DNA of 64,000 nucleotides, taken from a virus. Below are positions 1-8,861 of this stretch, piece by piece (positions within the stretch are counted from its first letter, which is position 1; each line of letters begins with the position of its first letter). The translations under genes were made by a program, and so were the position numbers. The notes below the pieces were generated by a model that did not search any database, had not been told where the DNA came from, and saw only the letters and a list, made by a program, of their open reading frames with translations. The stretch is taken from IMG/VR virus record IMGVR_UViG_3300010885_037407, positions 16,740-80,739 of that record; one strand, given 5' to 3'.

Positions 1-351
1 TTTGTAAGTTTTAATACTATTATCTACCCATCTTAAATTGGCAGAATCTATTACTCCACAAAATTCATCTTCATACAAATCAAAGAAATTTGGAGCATCC
101 CATTTAATCATAGTGTCAGAATCAACTACTGCAATTTTATCATATTTACCTTCTTCAAATTTATCAAATACAAATTCTTTATTCCAGATAGGCATTACTA
201 CTCTAGGGTCTGACTCATATTGTATTATGATATCAACATTGTTTTTATCACACCAATATTTCCAACTCTCAATGCAATTAACTGAAAAGTCAGAAAATTT
301 ATATCTTGAGCTTGTATGATCAATGGATACTATATATACTAAATTTTTCAT
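1..351 (-). CDS. Putative GT-A type glycosyltransferase (3'-truncated by window edge)
   Basis: The reading frame opens at an ATG (349-351) and stays open for 117 codons to the left edge, so the C-terminus is missing. A beta-strand-like N-terminus is followed by a DSD triad at residues 77-79 in the context IAVVDSDTMIKWDAP, the DxD-type metal/nucleotide-sugar motif of GT-A glycosyltransferases. It is the last visible member of the glycan-gene run and starts one base past the stop of the FkbM-like gene. The acceptor is unknown. The DxD context is the only family evidence, so the assignment is moderate. Confidence 0.55.
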   Translation of the reverse strand, partial: MKNLVYIVSIDHTSSRYKFSDFSVNCIESWKYWCDKNNVDIIIQYESDPRVVMPIWNKEFVFDKFEEGKYDKIAVVDSDTMIKWDAPNFFDLYEDEFCGVIDSANLRWVDNSIKTYK

Positions 352-352
352 A

Positions 353-928
353 CTACCAGTTACTCCATTTAATATTATTATCAGAAAAATATTGTATAAT
401 AGAGTTGTACCTAGAATTATATTCATTTTGCAATTCTGGTTTTACAAATCTATTATGAAACTCAACAAATATTTTTTCTATAGGTTTAATTAAATCTAAT
501 TTAATTAAATGCTCTAATACATCATACTCAGCTCCTTCAATATCCAATTTCAAATAAATTTCATAATTTTTATATGATTCAATTACAGTGGCTAAATCAA
601 TAGTATTAACTTCATATTGATCTACATATCCATATCCATTGGATATGTGATTACTAAAAATTTCTTGACCTAAAAAAGTACTTCCTTGAGTATTATTATT
701 TGTCCTAGGGTCTGGTATATTAAATGTCATTATTGCGTTTTTGTTCCATACACCACAATTATTAATATCAATAAATTCTTTATATTTTTTAATTAAAAAA
801 TTATAACAGTCTTTATTTGGCTCATACATTATAACTTTCCAAGTATCATCAATTAATAATTTTTTTGATAACTCAGTAAACCCTTGTCCATAATTAGAAC
901 CGCAATCTATTAGTATTTTTTTATTCAT
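353..928 (-). CDS. FkbM family SAM-dependent methyltransferase
   Basis: A 191-residue class I methyltransferase. Motif I (LIDCGSNYGQG, about residues 6-16) binds SAM, and KLDIEGAEYDVL at 127-138 is the diagnostic FkbM signature. FkbM enzymes typically O-methylate sugars or other small hydroxylated acceptors and are common in glycan clusters. It overlaps the upstream glycan gene by 8 bases, implying translational coupling. Probable role: capping or decorating the glycan built by the neighbouring transferases. The family call is firm; the substrate is inference. Confidence 0.85.
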   Translation of the reverse strand: MNKKILIDCGSNYGQGFTELSKKLLIDDTWKVIMYEPNKDCYNFLIKKYKEFIDINNCGVWNKNAIMTFNIPDPRTNNNTQGSTFLGQEIFSNHISNGYGYVDQYEVNTIDLATVIESYKNYEIYLKLDIEGAEYDVLEHLIKLDLIKPIEKIFVEFHNRFVKPELQNEYNSRYNSIIQYFSDNNIKWSNW

Positions 929-1808
929 TTCTTAAATATATGTAATTTGGATGATTAATTATTTCTTTTGGATGCTGAATATCAATCTTACAAATATATC
1001 TTGCTGGATCTGATTCTGCTTTATTTGGCCTTACTACAATTGAAGCATCTTTACATTGTTTTGCTAATTCCAATCCAGCTAAAAAGTTATTATGATATTC
1101 AGTATCACGTTTCAATTGTGACACACGAAGTTGTTTATATTTTCCAGGTCTCCACCAAGCATAATGAAATATATATTTAGGAAACATAGTCAATGGATAT
1201 TGTTGACTCATAAAATTAACTACTATTGATTTATAATAGTCCCATGTGCCAAATTTAATTGCAATTCTTCTGTAATGTATTGTATTAGGGTTTAATGCAT
1301 TACCTTCAACATAATATTGATTTTCCATAAAATCTACATATGGAGCTTGCAACCCTTCATTAGGTTTTAAATTTTCTAAATACTCATTTAATAACGCAAC
1401 ATCATTTTCATGAAAAAATACATCCCCTTCTAATGGAAATATAATATCACCTTCATTAATTTCAATTCCTAATTCTTTAAAATTGCTAACAGCTTCAACA
1501 TAGCATATATTAGCGTCTGAAGTTTCATAATTCATTTGATTCCAAATAATTTTAGTATTTGGAAATAATTCTTGAGCTTCTTTAATTGAAGATTGAACTA
1601 ATTTTGTATCCCAAGCTAAATTAGTATTTTCATAACAAAATTCAGTTTGAAAGTTTACGTCAATCCCTCCTTTATTTTCAGGTCCACTTGGAAATAAACC
1701 TTCATTGAATATAATATAATCTGGATTAATTGTATTAACTAAATTTTCAATTTGAAGTGTTGTAAAATGTCCTTCTCCGAAACAAGGTATTATAACTATT
1801 TTTTTCAT
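921..1808 (-). CDS. Putative glycosyltransferase-like protein
   Basis: A 295-residue protein beginning MKKIVIIPCFGEGHFTTLQIE, a beta-alpha start seen in GT-A-like proteins. An EGDV acidic motif at residues 127-130 (FPLEGDVFFHENDVALL) could replace the usual DxD. The second half has several conserved-looking Trp/Tyr-rich stretches (FHYAWWRPGKY). Its place between an epimerase and an FkbM methyltransferase supports a role in glycan synthesis. I do not recognise a specific family, so the function is inferred mainly from context. Confidence 0.5.
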   Translation of the reverse strand: MKKIVIIPCFGEGHFTTLQIENLVNTINPDYIIFNEGLFPSGPENKGGIDVNFQTEFCYENTNLAWDTKLVQSSIKEAQELFPNTKIIWNQMNYETSDANICYVEAVSNFKELGIEINEGDIIFPLEGDVFFHENDVALLNEYLENLKPNEGLQAPYVDFMENQYYVEGNALNPNTIHYRRIAIKFGTWDYYKSIVVNFMSQQYPLTMFPKYIFHYAWWRPGKYKQLRVSQLKRDTEYHNNFLAGLELAKQCKDASIVVRPNKAESDPARYICKIDIQHPKEIINHPNYIYLRNE

Positions 1809-1809
1809 T

Positions 1810-2811
1810 TTATTTTTTCCAAAAGCTATAAATTCCTTTTTCTAATTCATATGAAGGCCATACAAAACGTTCTCTTTTAGGTTGAGTTTGTACCCACTTC
1901 CACATTTCAGTTAATCCGTCTTTTAAATTTGTTTTATGCTCAAATCCTAAAATATCAACTGACTTTTGCCAAGTCGGAATTGAATGTTTAACTTCATGAC
2001 GACTTTCTAAATGAAGTACTTCACCAGCACCTATAACTTCATGAAGAATAGTTGCAGCTTCATTAATTGAATGCTCTTCAACACCGCCGACATTGATAAT
2101 TTGTTTAGATGCTTCGGGTAGTATAGCTGCATTCCATAAAGGTTCTAAACTATCATCAATATAACTAAATGCTCTTGTCTGCTCGCCATTACCAAAGATA
2201 GTCATAGGCTCCCCATTCATATGTTGAAACATCCAAATGCCTAATACATTGCGATACTTGTCCCAAATATTTTGTTTAATACCATAAACATTATGAGGGC
2301 GTATAATACACCAATCCAATCCATGCTGTTCTCCGGCAATTTGAATATCCATTTCACATCCATACTTTGCTACTCCATATGGATCAATAGGTTTTGGAGT
2401 TTGTGTTTCATTAAAATATCCTCCTTCTCCATGTCCATATACAGCAAGAGTTGACGTAAATACTAATCGTTTAACATCATGTTTAATACATTCATTAACG
2501 ACATTAGCAGTTGCGACTAAATTGTTTTGATAATTATATCTTCTGATAAATGGAGACAATCCTTCAGCTGCATACGCTGCTAAATGAAATACATGCTCAG
2601 GTTTATACTTTTCAAATATATAAGATAATTTTGTTGGTTCTAATGTTAAGTCCATACAAATAAATGTAACGGCCTTATTAACATTTTCGGTATATCCGCC
2701 AGATAAATTATCAATTCCAATTACATTGTATTCTGGATGATTTTCAATAATGTAATCAGCTAATCTAGATCCTAATAGTCCCGCTACTCCTGTTATTAAT
2801 ACTGTGTTCAT
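1810..2811 (-). CDS. NAD-dependent nucleotide-sugar epimerase/dehydratase (extended SDR)
   Basis: A 333-residue extended short-chain dehydrogenase. The Rossmann glycine motif GVAGLLG is at residues 8-14, the Ser/Thr-rich active-site strand (FTSTLAVYG) near 118-126, and the catalytic YxxxK is Y145/K149 (YGVAK). The length and the HNVYG segment resemble UDP-glucose 4-epimerase-like enzymes. It would interconvert or activate a nucleotide sugar for the adjacent glycosyltransferases. It is separated by one base from the downstream gene. Epimerase versus dehydratase cannot be decided from sequence alone. Confidence 0.88.
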   Translation of the reverse strand: MNTVLITGVAGLLGSRLADYIIENHPEYNVIGIDNLSGGYTENVNKAVTFICMDLTLEPTKLSYIFEKYKPEHVFHLAAYAAEGLSPFIRRYNYQNNLVATANVVNECIKHDVKRLVFTSTLAVYGHGEGGYFNETQTPKPIDPYGVAKYGCEMDIQIAGEQHGLDWCIIRPHNVYGIKQNIWDKYRNVLGIWMFQHMNGEPMTIFGNGEQTRAFSYIDDSLEPLWNAAILPEASKQIINVGGVEEHSINEAATILHEVIGAGEVLHLESRHEVKHSIPTWQKSVDILGFEHKTNLKDGLTEMWKWVQTQPKRERFVWPSYELEKGIYSFWKK

Positions 2812-2819
2812 AAATTTGT

Positions 2820-3515
2820 TTAATTTTTGTCTTTATAATTTAATAAAACATTAGAAGCTATAGGAGCTCCTAAATCTCCTTCAATATCAAATAAACAAAT
2901 TGCATTTGATTGATTAAAAATAGATCCTGGGAACCCTTCTGCCCCATATCTGTTCATACCAAATTCTTTTTGGTATTCGTTAATTTCATTAATTTTATTT
3001 CGTAAAGATTCATTTTTAAGCCAATACATAGTACCTGAATAATGCCACTTTGATGATGGTATTACACTTAAATTGCTTGTTCTTATAAATGGACCGCAGC
3101 TATCGTAAGATTTCATTATATTGTCTACTAATTCAATATTATCTAAATTAGATTCATATAAGTATTTAGTCCATAAAGTATGAATTTCTGAGTATGCTAG
3201 TGTTAATCTTTTATCACTATTACTTTTTGAATGCCCGAAAAAAGTAATACCTGGCTCATTAATTATTTCAGGTAATAAAACTTGAAATAATGATTTAGTT
3301 TCTCTAGCGTCTTGATCATTTTCAATAGTAAAGATTTCAAAGTCACTGAATTTATCTTGTATTTCATTTAACTTGTAAACTGTGTCTATGTTGTTTAACG
3401 AAAAACAAATTATTCTCCTTCCATTAAATAAATCTTTATACTTTATTAAAGTTTGATAATGAAAATCAAATTTAGTCTTTTCTGGATAGAAGTGATATAT
3501 TAAATTATGCTGCAT
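2820..3515 (-). CDS. Hypothetical protein of the glycan cluster
   Basis: A 231-residue protein with an N-terminal beta-strand-rich half and no diagnostic motif that I can identify. A segment near the middle (GHSKSNSDKR) and the pattern of aromatic residues resemble small phage or bacterial proteins annotated as glycosyltransferase-like, but I cannot confirm this. It overlaps the upstream methyltransferase by 11 bases and lies 8 bases before the epimerase, so it is clearly part of the same transcription unit. Function unknown; involvement in glycan synthesis is inferred from position. Confidence 0.5.
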   Translation of the reverse strand: MQHNLIYHFYPEKTKFDFHYQTLIKYKDLFNGRRIICFSLNNIDTVYKLNEIQDKFSDFEIFTIENDQDARETKSLFQVLLPEIINEPGITFFGHSKSNSDKRLTLAYSEIHTLWTKYLYESNLDNIELVDNIMKSYDSCGPFIRTSNLSVIPSSKWHYSGTMYWLKNESLRNKINEINEYQKEFGMNRYGAEGFPGSIFNQSNAICLFDIEGDLGAPIASNVLLNYKDKN

Positions 3516-4137
3516 TATTAGTATTTTTTAATACAGTTAATCCAGGATTGTCTTTATAAATTTCTTTAATCACCCAATTTGGGTTAGCAGCTATAAATTC
3601 TTCAATAGCTTTATTTTGCTCTGGAAATAATACAGTGTCATGAATTGCAATATACTTATTAATTTTTGTTCCATGCAATGTTAATTCTTTTGATAAACAA
3701 TTATAAGTATGAGTTGTATCTATAAACATCATATCAGCTGGCTCTATTTCAATTTTTGTAGTATCTTGTTCTAACACTACAAATTCAATATTTTCATATG
3801 CAGCTAATTTTATAGCTTTATCTAACCATGGATTGCATAACCACGGCGTTGTACTAGCTAAATGCTTTCTATGATTTGTCTTTAATTCAAAATCTATACA
3901 TGTTATTTTTTTCGGCCGCGTTATCATAAACGCCCATGTAGAGTTTACTTCATTCACTCCTAATTCTGTAATAGAATCACATTCAGAAGCTAAATCTTTT
4001 AAAACATGCATGTAATGTCCTATCCAATGAATAGAATTTTTTCCTTTTTGATCTTTAGGAGACGAACTTACGAAGTCATACATTTCTTCTATAGTATCAA
4101 AAACTCCTAAATCTTTTTTTTCCTTTTCAGTTATCAT
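3505..4137 (-). CDS. Class I SAM-dependent methyltransferase (CmcI-like)
   Basis: A 210-residue protein with a Rossmann-type SAM-binding motif ITELGVNEVNS (about residues 56-66), an acidic strand end CIDFE about 20 residues later, and a post-II segment MMFIDTTHTYNCL in the middle. The last resembles the D-x-H-x-Y segment of cephalosporin hydroxylase/rhamnosyl O-methyltransferase-type enzymes. Likely O-methylates a sugar. Overlaps both neighbours by 11 bases, consistent with tight operon packing. Substrate unknown. Confidence 0.65.
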   Translation of the reverse strand: MITEKEKKDLGVFDTIEEMYDFVSSSPKDQKGKNSIHWIGHYMHVLKDLASECDSITELGVNEVNSTWAFMITRPKKITCIDFELKTNHRKHLASTTPWLCNPWLDKAIKLAAYENIEFVVLEQDTTKIEIEPADMMFIDTTHTYNCLSKELTLHGTKINKYIAIHDTVLFPEQNKAIEEFIAANPNWVIKEIYKDNPGLTVLKNTNNAA

Positions 4138-4555
4138 ATTTATCTTTCATAAGTTTATCTAATTTATTTTTATTTCTAGCACGTCCTTCATTTGCTTTGC
4201 GAAGTCGCTTTTCATTAATAATCATTCTTTCTAAATTAGGTTCTTCTTTTAAAGTTTCTTCTAATCTAGCTCTGTCAGCCTCTCCAATATTAATATCGTT
4301 TTGAATAAGCTCTTCTAATTCTTCTACAATAGCAGACTCATTAAATGTTCTATATTCTTCTATGTAAATATAAGAGTTTCTTTCTATAGTTTCTAGTAAA
4401 AGCTCAGATATTTTTTGTTTAATTTCTTTAATAACAATATGTTGATGATCAACTTTATCTGTTAAATTATCTTTATTAAAAAAATACAATTTAATATTTT
4501 CAGTAATAAGCCTATCTAAATAAGCACTTAATGTATCAATATTAGTTACTCTCAT
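4127..4555 (-). CDS. Hypothetical charged, helical protein
   Basis: A 142-residue, highly charged protein predicted by eye to be mostly alpha-helical. It is rich in Glu/Lys/Arg/Asn with heptad-like leucines, and its C-terminus is very basic (KRLRKANEGRARNKNKLDKL). No catalytic motif is visible. It overlaps both neighbours (11 and 14 bases) inside the glycan cluster. It may be a small accessory or scaffold protein; no function is assigned. Confidence 0.5.
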   Translation of the reverse strand: MRVTNIDTLSAYLDRLITENIKLYFFNKDNLTDKVDHQHIVIKEIKQKISELLLETIERNSYIYIEEYRTFNESAIVEELEELIQNDINIGEADRARLEETLKEEPNLERMIINEKRLRKANEGRARNKNKLDKLMKDKYDN

Positions 4556-5273
4556 TATTGAAATGTTTATTAATTATTATTTGAAATTCAGGATCTAATA
4601 AATGAGCAAGATCCTTTTGTTTTATTTTTTGATATATACCAACTTCGTCTGGTTTAAATGATAATACTATTGCTGGTTTAATAGCATTAGCGTATCTTAA
4701 TTCTGAATATGTCATTCCTACATTCCATCTAGAGTTTATAGAAACGAATTGTTCTTTATATGGAGAATAGTTTCTTAAAAATCCAATAATAACCTCATCA
4801 CTGCTTACATCAATATCTTTATTAATTTCCAATGCTTCTACAATATGACTTAAAATATCAACACATCCTTTATTAAAATATATACTACCACAATTCCATT
4901 CTGAAGTCGCACCATACTCTACTCCTGCAACATATCCATTAAACTCAGGAAATTCCATTGGAGCAATTTGCCATGAATCATGATCATGTAACCAAAATTC
5001 TTCTTTTATAATTCCTTTTTGTACAAGCTCCAATGCACCATACCAAAAATTATGAAATCCGCTCCATTCACAAATATTTGTCAATGTGTGGCTTTTAATT
5101 CCATTATATTCAAAGTCAAAGTTAGTACCTAATATAATATCATCACTATCCCATCCTAATCTTATACTATTATCAATTTGACATTTTAAGTAGTTACTTA
5201 CTCCATTATTGTCCCACCTTTCAGCGCCATGATATTTTGTATTTAATTGATTATATACGATTACATTTTTCAT
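4542..5273 (-). CDS. Putative glycosyltransferase-like protein
   Basis: A 243-residue protein containing a DHD motif at residues 97-99 (FWLHDHDSWQIAP), placed after a central helix much as the DxD motif is in GT-A enzymes. A C-terminal SFKPDEVG segment follows. The N-terminus (NVIVYNQLNTKYHGAE) looks like the first strand of a nucleotide-sugar fold. It overlaps the following GT2 gene by 4 bases (ATGA-type junction). I infer a glycosyltransferase or glycan-processing role from the motif and neighbourhood. Confidence 0.5.
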   Translation of the reverse strand: MKNVIVYNQLNTKYHGAERWDNNGVSNYLKCQIDNSIRLGWDSDDIILGTNFDFEYNGIKSHTLTNICEWSGFHNFWYGALELVQKGIIKEEFWLHDHDSWQIAPMEFPEFNGYVAGVEYGATSEWNCGSIYFNKGCVDILSHIVEALEINKDIDVSSDEVIIGFLRNYSPYKEQFVSINSRWNVGMTYSELRYANAIKPAIVLSFKPDEVGIYQKIKQKDLAHLLDPEFQIIINKHFNNESN

Positions 5274-5893
5274 AATGTATCATAATAATTATTTTGTTTC
5301 TCTTGCCTATCGATTGTCTTTGGATGATATAAACAGAATTCTTCTTCTGTAGGAAGGAATGTAACTGATTGGAATCCTTCTAATACTTCATGCACTTTAT
5401 TCTTCCATTTTATATCAGAAGTGTTTTTATAAATTCTCCATTGATAGTCTGGAAAGTTTACCCATCCTTTATCATCTACATTCCATCTCCACTTTTGGAT
5501 ATACTCTTGTGTTAAACCTTCTACCGTATTAATTCTAGGCACACGAAATACATCTATATCTTGATTGATTTCCAGAATATAAGGAAGTCCGTTTATAAGC
5601 TCTTCGTTGGGAAGTTCATCTGCATCTATTTGGAAGATATAATTTCCTGAACATACTTTTGTTAGTTTGTTCTTCCAATCAGCAAAGTGCCCTTCAAATT
5701 CAGATTCGATTAATAGTATCTGATTTATTGAAGCACATGCTCTTAAAAGTTCTTGTAAAGTCTGAGACATTTTAGGACTATCTGCTAGTACTACTATCTC
5801 GTCTTGTTCTCGTTTGTGAATGAGAAGGAAGTTGATTAGCATTGCTACCTCCTTCTCTTCATTGCAAACTGTTATTGCATAACTAATTTTCAC
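5270..5893 (-). CDS. GT2-family glycosyltransferase
   Basis: A 207-residue GT-A fold enzyme. The N-terminus ISYAITVCNEEKEVAMLI is the classic family 2 start, and DAD at residues 90-92 (YIFQIDADELPNEELI) is the metal-binding motif. A C-terminal WRW...WVNFPDYQWRIYK segment resembles that of small GT2 enzymes. The start codon is GTG (5891-5893), overlapping the upstream TAG in a TAGTG junction; no ATG is better placed. It would transfer one sugar from a nucleotide donor in the cytoplasm. Confidence 0.85.
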   Translation of the reverse strand: MKISYAITVCNEEKEVAMLINFLLIHKREQDEIVVLADSPKMSQTLQELLRACASINQILLIESEFEGHFADWKNKLTKVCSGNYIFQIDADELPNEELINGLPYILEINQDIDVFRVPRINTVEGLTQEYIQKWRWNVDDKGWVNFPDYQWRIYKNTSDIKWKNKVHEVLEGFQSVTFLPTEEEFCLYHPKTIDRQEKQNNYYDTL

Positions 5894-7272
5894 TATTCTA
5901 TTTTTTTAAGTTTAGGTAAAGTGATTTTAGGTGCTTCATTTGACTCTAACTTTTTAAGTTTAGGCAAAGTAATTTGTGGTGTGTTGGTACCATTTACTTT
6001 TTGTAACTGTGGTAATTTCAAAGCAACTTGTTTCGGAAAGTCAGGAAGTCTATTAGTTAGTATACTATCTAATTTGTCTTTCATAGCATCAAACGAAAAA
6101 TTTGTTTTAATATGATGATACGTTTTTCTAGACTTTTCTAAATATAATTTATAGTTTTTAAATACATCTTTAAAATACGCTCCGGCAGCTGCATAATCAA
6201 TAGTAAACCATTGTGATTCTTGAAGAATAACTCCTTTCCATGCAGCAGAATGATGTACATTTGTCATTTGACCAGGTACTAATACAGATGATTCTGAATT
6301 TAAAAAATCTAAATGCCCTGAGTAGTTAGTAGTGATAATAGGTTTTCCTGTTATAGCAGCTTCCATCAATGGTCTTCCAAATCCTTCTCCTTTTGTGAAA
6401 GATACATGTGCTTTTACTTTAGTATGATTATATAAATCATTTAATTCTATTTCTGTAAAGTCGCCATATGCTAAATATACATTAGGTAAATTTTTACTAT
6501 CTATTGTAGATTTAATAAAATCAATTTTATTTAAAATATCATTAGCATCAACTTCTGATATAGACCCTCCCGTTGTTTTAAGAACTAATGCCGGAGCATT
6601 TGTTTTATTTTTAAATGATTCAAAAAACGTTTTAATCATTCCGCCTACATTTTTTCTATCTTCTCCTAATGAACCAGGCAACCAATGACCTACAAATAAG
6701 AAACAAAAATCTTCTTTTATTTCATTAAATAATAGTTCAACATTTTTTGATGACGTATAAGCTTTTTGAAATTTATCTAATCTAATTCCTTCAAACAATA
6801 CTTCAATTGGCTTTTCTAATCGAAGGGTGCCTACTAACTGCTGTGTATTTTGATCTTTTTTATCATATGTAGTCTCTATAAATACTTTTTTAGCATGCTC
6901 TGATGATACTAAATTTAAGTCCATTCTATTACATCCCTCAATCCAAGATGCGTCACATGCATTAGTTTCAATACCAGCCGTAACTCCTATATTGAATTTT
7001 CCTACTCTTTGAAATTCATTAGGAACTGTAACTTGCATAAAAATTTCAGGTTGCGCAGTAAGTTGCTGTGTTAATATTCTAGATATAATATCTGTATCAT
7101 TATTAGTTAATGCGTTCATAGGAGTTGCGCCCCATCGCGTACTAACAATCTTAACATCATATTTGTCTAAAGCAATAATTGCTCTTACTAAATCTCGACT
7201 ACGTTCGCCATATCCTGATCTAGTTCCTACAGGCGCTTGAAATAATAATACTGGTTTTGTTTCGTTGCTCAT
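5893..7272 (-). CDS. GT4-family glycosyltransferase with repeated LPKLKK tail
   Basis: A 459-residue GT-B protein. The donor-site signature FTKGEGFGRPLMEAAITGKP, with the two glutamates of the EX7E motif, lies in the C-terminal half, preceded by a VGHW...GEDRKNV segment. Residues 416-459 are unusual: three degenerate repeats of a basic amphipathic unit (LKLPQLQK, ITLPKLKK, ITLPKLKK) separated by short N/T/E-rich linkers. The domain call is solid. The tail is probably a binding or anchoring appendage (inference). Three bases separate it from the next upstream transferase. Confidence 0.85.
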   Translation of the reverse strand: MSNETKPVLLFQAPVGTRSGYGERSRDLVRAIIALDKYDVKIVSTRWGATPMNALTNNDTDIISRILTQQLTAQPEIFMQVTVPNEFQRVGKFNIGVTAGIETNACDASWIEGCNRMDLNLVSSEHAKKVFIETTYDKKDQNTQQLVGTLRLEKPIEVLFEGIRLDKFQKAYTSSKNVELLFNEIKEDFCFLFVGHWLPGSLGEDRKNVGGMIKTFFESFKNKTNAPALVLKTTGGSISEVDANDILNKIDFIKSTIDSKNLPNVYLAYGDFTEIELNDLYNHTKVKAHVSFTKGEGFGRPLMEAAITGKPIITTNYSGHLDFLNSESSVLVPGQMTNVHHSAAWKGVILQESQWFTIDYAAAGAYFKDVFKNYKLYLEKSRKTYHHIKTNFSFDAMKDKLDSILTNRLPDFPKQVALKLPQLQKVNGTNTPQITLPKLKKLESNEAPKITLPKLKKIE

Positions 7273-7275
7273 AAC

Positions 7276-8655
7276 TTATGCTTTAATTAATTTTATTGTA
7301 GCTTTTGGTTTCCAATTTTCTAACAATGTATTGATATCTTTAATGACATTGCTACCCATTGATTCAGCTGACAATCCATGCTCTGCTTTCATGAAATGAT
7401 CTCTGCCTATATGACCAAATTCATTTCTTAAATGAGGATGGGTCATATACCAATCATATAATTTATTTCCTGCGTCTTTGTAATCTGCAATATCATCAAA
7501 TATATATGGAGTAGCTGGTGAGCCTTGTAAAGTTCTTACAGCTGGGAAGGTTGGTTTAGCCCAAACTCCACAATCTTTATAAGTACCTTCTGCATTGGTA
7601 GGGAAATCAATATTATAATCATCTGCCATTAAATATGAACCGTCTTCTTTCTTGAAGCCACATTGGTCTTGCATACCTCCTGTTACATTAACTACAATTG
7701 GAGTTCCAGCCATTACTGATTCTGCCGTTCCTAAACCAAATCCTTCATTTGAAGCTAAATTGGCAGTTACGTCTGCAATATTATAAAGGAAATTTAATTG
7801 TTTAGTATCTATAATTCTTGAAGGTGTGAATTGTACTCTATAAGGGCATAATTCTTTTATTACTGCAATTAAATCTGTACCATTTTCGTCTACTTGTTCT
7901 GTATGTAATAGTAAAACACATTTACTTGATTTTTCTTTAGGTAATTTATCGCAGAATTCTTTATACGCTAATATTAAATCTGATGTATGTTTACGTCTAA
8001 TGTTTCTAGAATTGTGAAATACTACAAATTCAGTATCTTTAGCTACTATAGTATCTTTATATTCTAAATATTCTTTCCATTGTTCATGAGATTCATATAT
8101 TGGAAAGAATTGTTTATCATTTATACCATGAGGTACATAAGTAATTTGCCAATCTTTATAATCTTCTCCTTTAAGTACTTGTTTAACAATATTATGTGTT
8201 TGTTTGGAAATACACATTAACAAGTCACATGATTTATAAAATGGTTTGTTCCACATTGGATATGGAGTATCATCCCAAATTGTATAATATGCAATTGGTA
8301 TGAACTGTCTTAATTCATGTTCCATTGCATACAACCAACCCCAAAATCTAGGATCTGTAAAGTGTAATATTACGTCTGGTCTTTCCATTTGGATCAACTC
8401 CCTTAAAATTTCTTGGTCACCGTAACCGCTATTGCAAAATATTTTGACGCTAGCATCTGCTACGCCTGTAAGTTGTGCTACATCTTGAGACAAGTCAAAC
8501 ATCTTGCCTTGGTCAGGATGATTTAGCGCGGCTCCTAATTGAACCCAATCAAATTCTTTTATTGAATTTAGTACGATTTCTCTCGACATTGTCGCAATGC
8601 CAGAATGCATTCTCAAATCGTCAGATAACAGAAGTATCTTTTTCTTTTTTGTCAT
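7276..8655 (-). CDS. GT4-family glycosyltransferase
   Basis: A 459-residue GT-B glycosyltransferase. The N-terminus KKKILLLSDDLRMHSGIATM is typical of the acceptor domain of GT4 enzymes, and ASNEGFGLGTAESVMAGTPI carries the donor-site EX7E glutamates. It has the same length as the neighbouring GT4 gene but is not an obvious duplicate. It is the first large gene of the left glycan cluster, transcribed behind an AT-rich promoter-like motif at 8681-8708. Acceptor unknown. Confidence 0.85.
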   Translation of the reverse strand: MTKKKKILLLSDDLRMHSGIATMSREIVLNSIKEFDWVQLGAALNHPDQGKMFDLSQDVAQLTGVADASVKIFCNSGYGDQEILRELIQMERPDVILHFTDPRFWGWLYAMEHELRQFIPIAYYTIWDDTPYPMWNKPFYKSCDLLMCISKQTHNIVKQVLKGEDYKDWQITYVPHGINDKQFFPIYESHEQWKEYLEYKDTIVAKDTEFVVFHNSRNIRRKHTSDLILAYKEFCDKLPKEKSSKCVLLLHTEQVDENGTDLIAVIKELCPYRVQFTPSRIIDTKQLNFLYNIADVTANLASNEGFGLGTAESVMAGTPIVVNVTGGMQDQCGFKKEDGSYLMADDYNIDFPTNAEGTYKDCGVWAKPTFPAVRTLQGSPATPYIFDDIADYKDAGNKLYDWYMTHPHLRNEFGHIGRDHFMKAEHGLSAESMGSNVIKDINTLLENWKPKATIKLIKA

Positions 8656-8680
8656 AACCTTAATTTAACCTTTATTAATT

Positions 8681-8708
8681 TAATATAAATATGTAATTCT
8701 TTAATAAA
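8681..8708 (-). promoter_or_regulatory. Hybrid promoter-like motif ahead of the glycan cluster
   Basis: On the coding strand this reads AAAGAATTACATATTTATAT followed by TAAA. It joins the AAAGAATT half of the early/middle-type motif to the ACATATTTATATTAAA late-type motif. It lies about 26 bases upstream of the ATG of the first glycosyltransferase. Promoter function is inferred from recurrence. Confidence 0.45.
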
Positions 8709-8716
8709 CACGCATT

Positions 8717-8860
8717 TTATTTAACACAATGTTTACAATATTTTACAATAACAGAATAAAGCTTTTTTGAAGCTTGTTGTTTACAATAAGTGTGTCCACA
8801 ATCTAAACATGTAAATGTTTTTTTAGTTGAAACTAATTTTGTAAGAGGTGATTTAGTCAT
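8717..8860 (-). CDS. Small zinc-ribbon-like protein
   Basis: A 47-residue ORF (ATG at 8858-8860, TAA at 8717-8719). It has two Cys pairs, CLDC near residues 17-20 and CKHC near the C-terminus, plus a further Cys/His pair between them, a zinc-ribbon-like arrangement in a Lys-rich protein. It begins one base after the stop of the SLOG gene, the tight packing seen throughout this genome. Probably a small nucleic-acid or protein-binding factor; specific function unknown. Confidence 0.55.
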   Translation of the reverse strand: MTKSPLTKLVSTKKTFTCLDCGHTYCKQQASKKLYSVIVKYCKHCVK

Positions 8861-8861
8861 A

